A DNA stretch of 7,861 nucleotides from Lentisphaerota bacterium (GTDB lineage Bacteria > Verrucomicrobiota > Kiritimatiellia > RFP12 > JAAYLN01). Of this stretch, positions 6,343 through 7,861 are shown in pieces. The position numbers and the translations under genes are program-made. The stretch lies in contig JAAYZJ010000089.1 of the NCBI GenBank assembly GCA_012514915.1, forward strand, positions 1 through 7,861, read 5' to 3'. How positions within the stretch are numbered: position 1 is the stretch's first letter; every line of letters begins with the position of its first letter. The notes under the pieces were generated by a model. The model made no database searches. It was given only the letters and a program-made list of their open reading frames with translations, and was not told the DNA's origin.

Positions 6343-7861
6343 GATTTCTTACCGTTTGCCTTCTGCTGACACGCTGCGCACCTAATCCTATGCAGTGCTA
6401 AGACGGATTCCTGAACCCGAGGTAGGACATCCAACAGCCCAAAACATTCAAAGACCGCGCACTCAAAAGCCATGCGATCGGATTGTTGCAGTTCTTCTTC
6501 CAACGATAAAACCTTCCGCTTCAGCAACCTGTCGAATGCGGACAGTATGGACTTGCGGCTGTGCGTGGGCACATGCTTGGGATCCAACATGCGCATTTGT
6601 CTGGCCAGTTTGCTTGCGTTCAGATCGAGAACGCCAAGGCCACGTCCAAATCCGAGTGCTTCTAAGTAGAAACATCCCATCACCGAACATAGCATGGCGT
6701 GCGCTAAATCAAGGTCAACGGTACTGCTTCTCGCGGTCAACCGTATCAAACGCTGATTGACGAATGCTCGCGGCGTCAAGCGCATGAAACAAAGACGCTT
6801 ATCAGGATTTAACGAGACGGCCAAGTCCGCCGTCGTATCGGATCGCATTTCGTACCACTGTAGACCGCCTCGTGCCAACACCTGGGGCAAAGGCTGCCCT
6901 GTTCTATTCTTTGCATGTTGGAATTTTCCGATCCACGCAAGCGCACCAGAATGTCCAAGTTTGCGTAGCTCATCAAGCGAGCACGAGCAACAGAAAGCCC
7001 TGCCGTCGGCAGTCGCGATAAGGCCCGGCGAGCTGGCAGCACTCATTAAGACGGGCTGTAAATACTGCGACTCAATCGGGGCGCCTTCAGGCGGGAAGAA
7101 GAGGTCGTCCCATCCACGTCTTTCACCACGACTCACTTCAAAATACGTCGAAGCCAACGTCAAAAAGCGCTCAACAGGCTTGAACCAGTTAAGGTTAGTG
7201 AAATGCGCAGACCAGCAAAGACCCAACGAATCGAAATGCGCAAGTTCACCGGCGGAAACACGGTTAACGCAAATGGCTCCATTACCGGATTGAGCGGCTA
7301 TGGTTAGCGCATCGGCGATAACGCCGGGTTCTTCCTCCTCCCAAGCCGATAGAGGACGGGTTGTCACGCCAAAGGTAGTTGTTTCATCCCGCGAAACACG
7401 ATTAACCTGTTTTCTCCGCTTAAGAACAACAAGGTTCGTAACGACATCGGCGTTCTGAAACCACCGCCCCGCCCCGGACGTAAGGACCATTTCAATTGAA
7501 AAAAACTTCTGCAGAATCCGCCGGAACGCTACGGCCCAGTCAGCGCCAAGCCACGCATTTGGGAATATCGAGCCAACTCGGCCATCCGCGGCAAGGAGAC
7601 GATAGAGATGCAGAATGATCGGCGCAAAGTAATCTGTTTTGGCGTCGAGGCCATCGCTAGCGCAAGACCTAAGATAGTCGTTGATCTCGGAAATGGATGG
7701 CTCGGTTCTCATCCAATCCTCGAACCTGACAAATGGAGGGTTGAGCACGACGGCAGGAAAATGCGGCAACTTCTTGGTCATTGGCTTTCCCGACTTTGCG
7801 TCCGTGAAAGCAATGGGTATGCCAGGTGTTAGCGTCAATACGTCGTGACCAAACACGAGTA
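6339..7861 (-). CDS. N6-adenine DNA methyltransferase, Eco57I / type IIG-like (5' end cut by window)
   Basis: The frame is open to the right edge. A GTG at 7856 would give 505 residues, but it is probably not the true start, because the S-adenosylmethionine-binding motif I that should precede the catalytic motif is absent and must lie outside the window. Numbering from that GTG, residues 39-45 (NPPFVRF) are catalytic motif IV of adenine-N6 methyltransferases in the NPPY/F form. They are followed by DYFAPIILHLYRLL...GRVGSIFPNAWL (75-103), a layout typical of Eco57I-like enzymes. Residues about 205-430 probably form the target-recognition domain (RGERRGWDDLFF, 243-254; FVNQRLIRL, 365-373; GFGRGLGVLDL, 402-412). 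No nuclease motif is visible in the portion present. The protein would methylate adenine in a specific DNA site, probably in a restriction-modification or related defence system whose other part lies outside the window. GC is about 45-52% in two hand-counted lines against 78% in a pheT line, indicating acquisition. The stop overlaps the pheT start as ATGA. Confidence 0.85.
   Translation of the reverse strand, partial: LVFGHDVLTLTPGIPIAFTDAKSGKPMTKKLPHFPAVVLNPPFVRFEDWMRTEPSISEINDYLRSCASDGLDAKTDYFAPIILHLYRLLAADGRVGSIFPNAWLGADWAVAFRRILQKFFSIEMVLTSGAGRWFQNADVVTNLVVLKRRKQVNRVSRDETTTFGVTTRPLSAWEEEEPGVIADALTIAAQSGNGAICVNRVSAGELAHFDSLGLCWSAHFTNLNWFKPVERFLTLASTYFEVSRGERRGWDDLFFPPEGAPIESQYLQPVLMSAASSPGLIATADGRAFCCSCSLDELRKLGHSGALAWIGKFQHAKNRTGQPLPQVLARGGLQWYEMRSDTTADLAVSLNPDKRLCFMRLTPRAFVNQRLIRLTARSSTVDLDLAHAMLCSVMGCFYLEALGFGRGLGVLDLNASKLARQMRMLDPKHVPTHSRKSILSAFDRLLKRKVLSLEEELQQSDRMAFECAVFECFGLLDVLPRVQESVLALHRIRCAACQQKANGKKS

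Noticed and set aside
4241..6369. Very long open frames overlapping pheT (690 codons plus strand, 694 codons minus strand)
   Set aside because: They are shadows created by high GC; the pheT frame matches the known family from end to end.
7856..7861. GTG at 7856 as the true methyltransferase start
   Set aside because: The frame stays open to the window edge, and the cofactor-binding motif expected before NPPF is missing, so the gene almost certainly continues outside the window.
1..7861. tRNA or rRNA genes, or an intact insertion sequence
   Set aside because: I saw no cloverleaf-like sequence ending in CCA, no rRNA-like sequence and no transposase frame on either strand.

Overview
The window is mostly GC-rich bacterial chromosome. 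It holds five protein-coding genes in three transcription blocks, two of them cut by the window edges. The best guess for the host is a member of the PVC group (Verrucomicrobiota, Kiritimatiellota or Lentisphaerota). This rests on composition, on a standalone bacterial PheT, and above all on a secreted protein with a calcium-loop DxDxDG segment followed by a C-terminal domain ending in FYRLRI, an architecture common in that group. No rRNA or other phylogenetic marker confirms it.

Layout: (1) 1-1932, minus strand: two genes encoding exported proteins, 12 bp apart, both with good Shine-Dalgarno sites. The first-transcribed gene (1114-1932) encodes a secreted protein with a calcium-loop segment. 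The second (1101 to beyond position 1) encodes a protein that looks like an outer-membrane beta-barrel. (2) 1933-2414: a lower-GC divergent intergenic region. It contains a hairpin beside the first gene's ribosome binding site, a 20-bp tandem repeat, a helically phased array of TGCTGACCTTGG repeats, and an extended -10 promoter directly abutting the next gene. (3) 2415-3608, plus strand: a GT4-type glycosyltransferase, probably translated from a leaderless or nearly leaderless mRNA. (4) 3609-3927: a convergent intergenic region with hairpins and short direct repeats. (5) 3928-7861, minus strand: pheT (phenylalanyl-tRNA synthetase beta chain), preceded by and overlapping (ATGA) the 3' end of an N6-adenine DNA methyltransferase gene that runs off the right edge.

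The methyltransferase is clearly lower in GC than pheT and looks acquired. It occupies the position where pheS often lies, so pheT translation, and possibly its transcription, appears tied to a foreign gene. The glycosyltransferase and the exported pair may both serve the cell surface, but nothing in the sequence shows that they work together. The two observations most worth following up are the phased repeat array in 2123-2240 and the methyltransferase-pheT junction. I found no complete, recognisable new multi-gene system.
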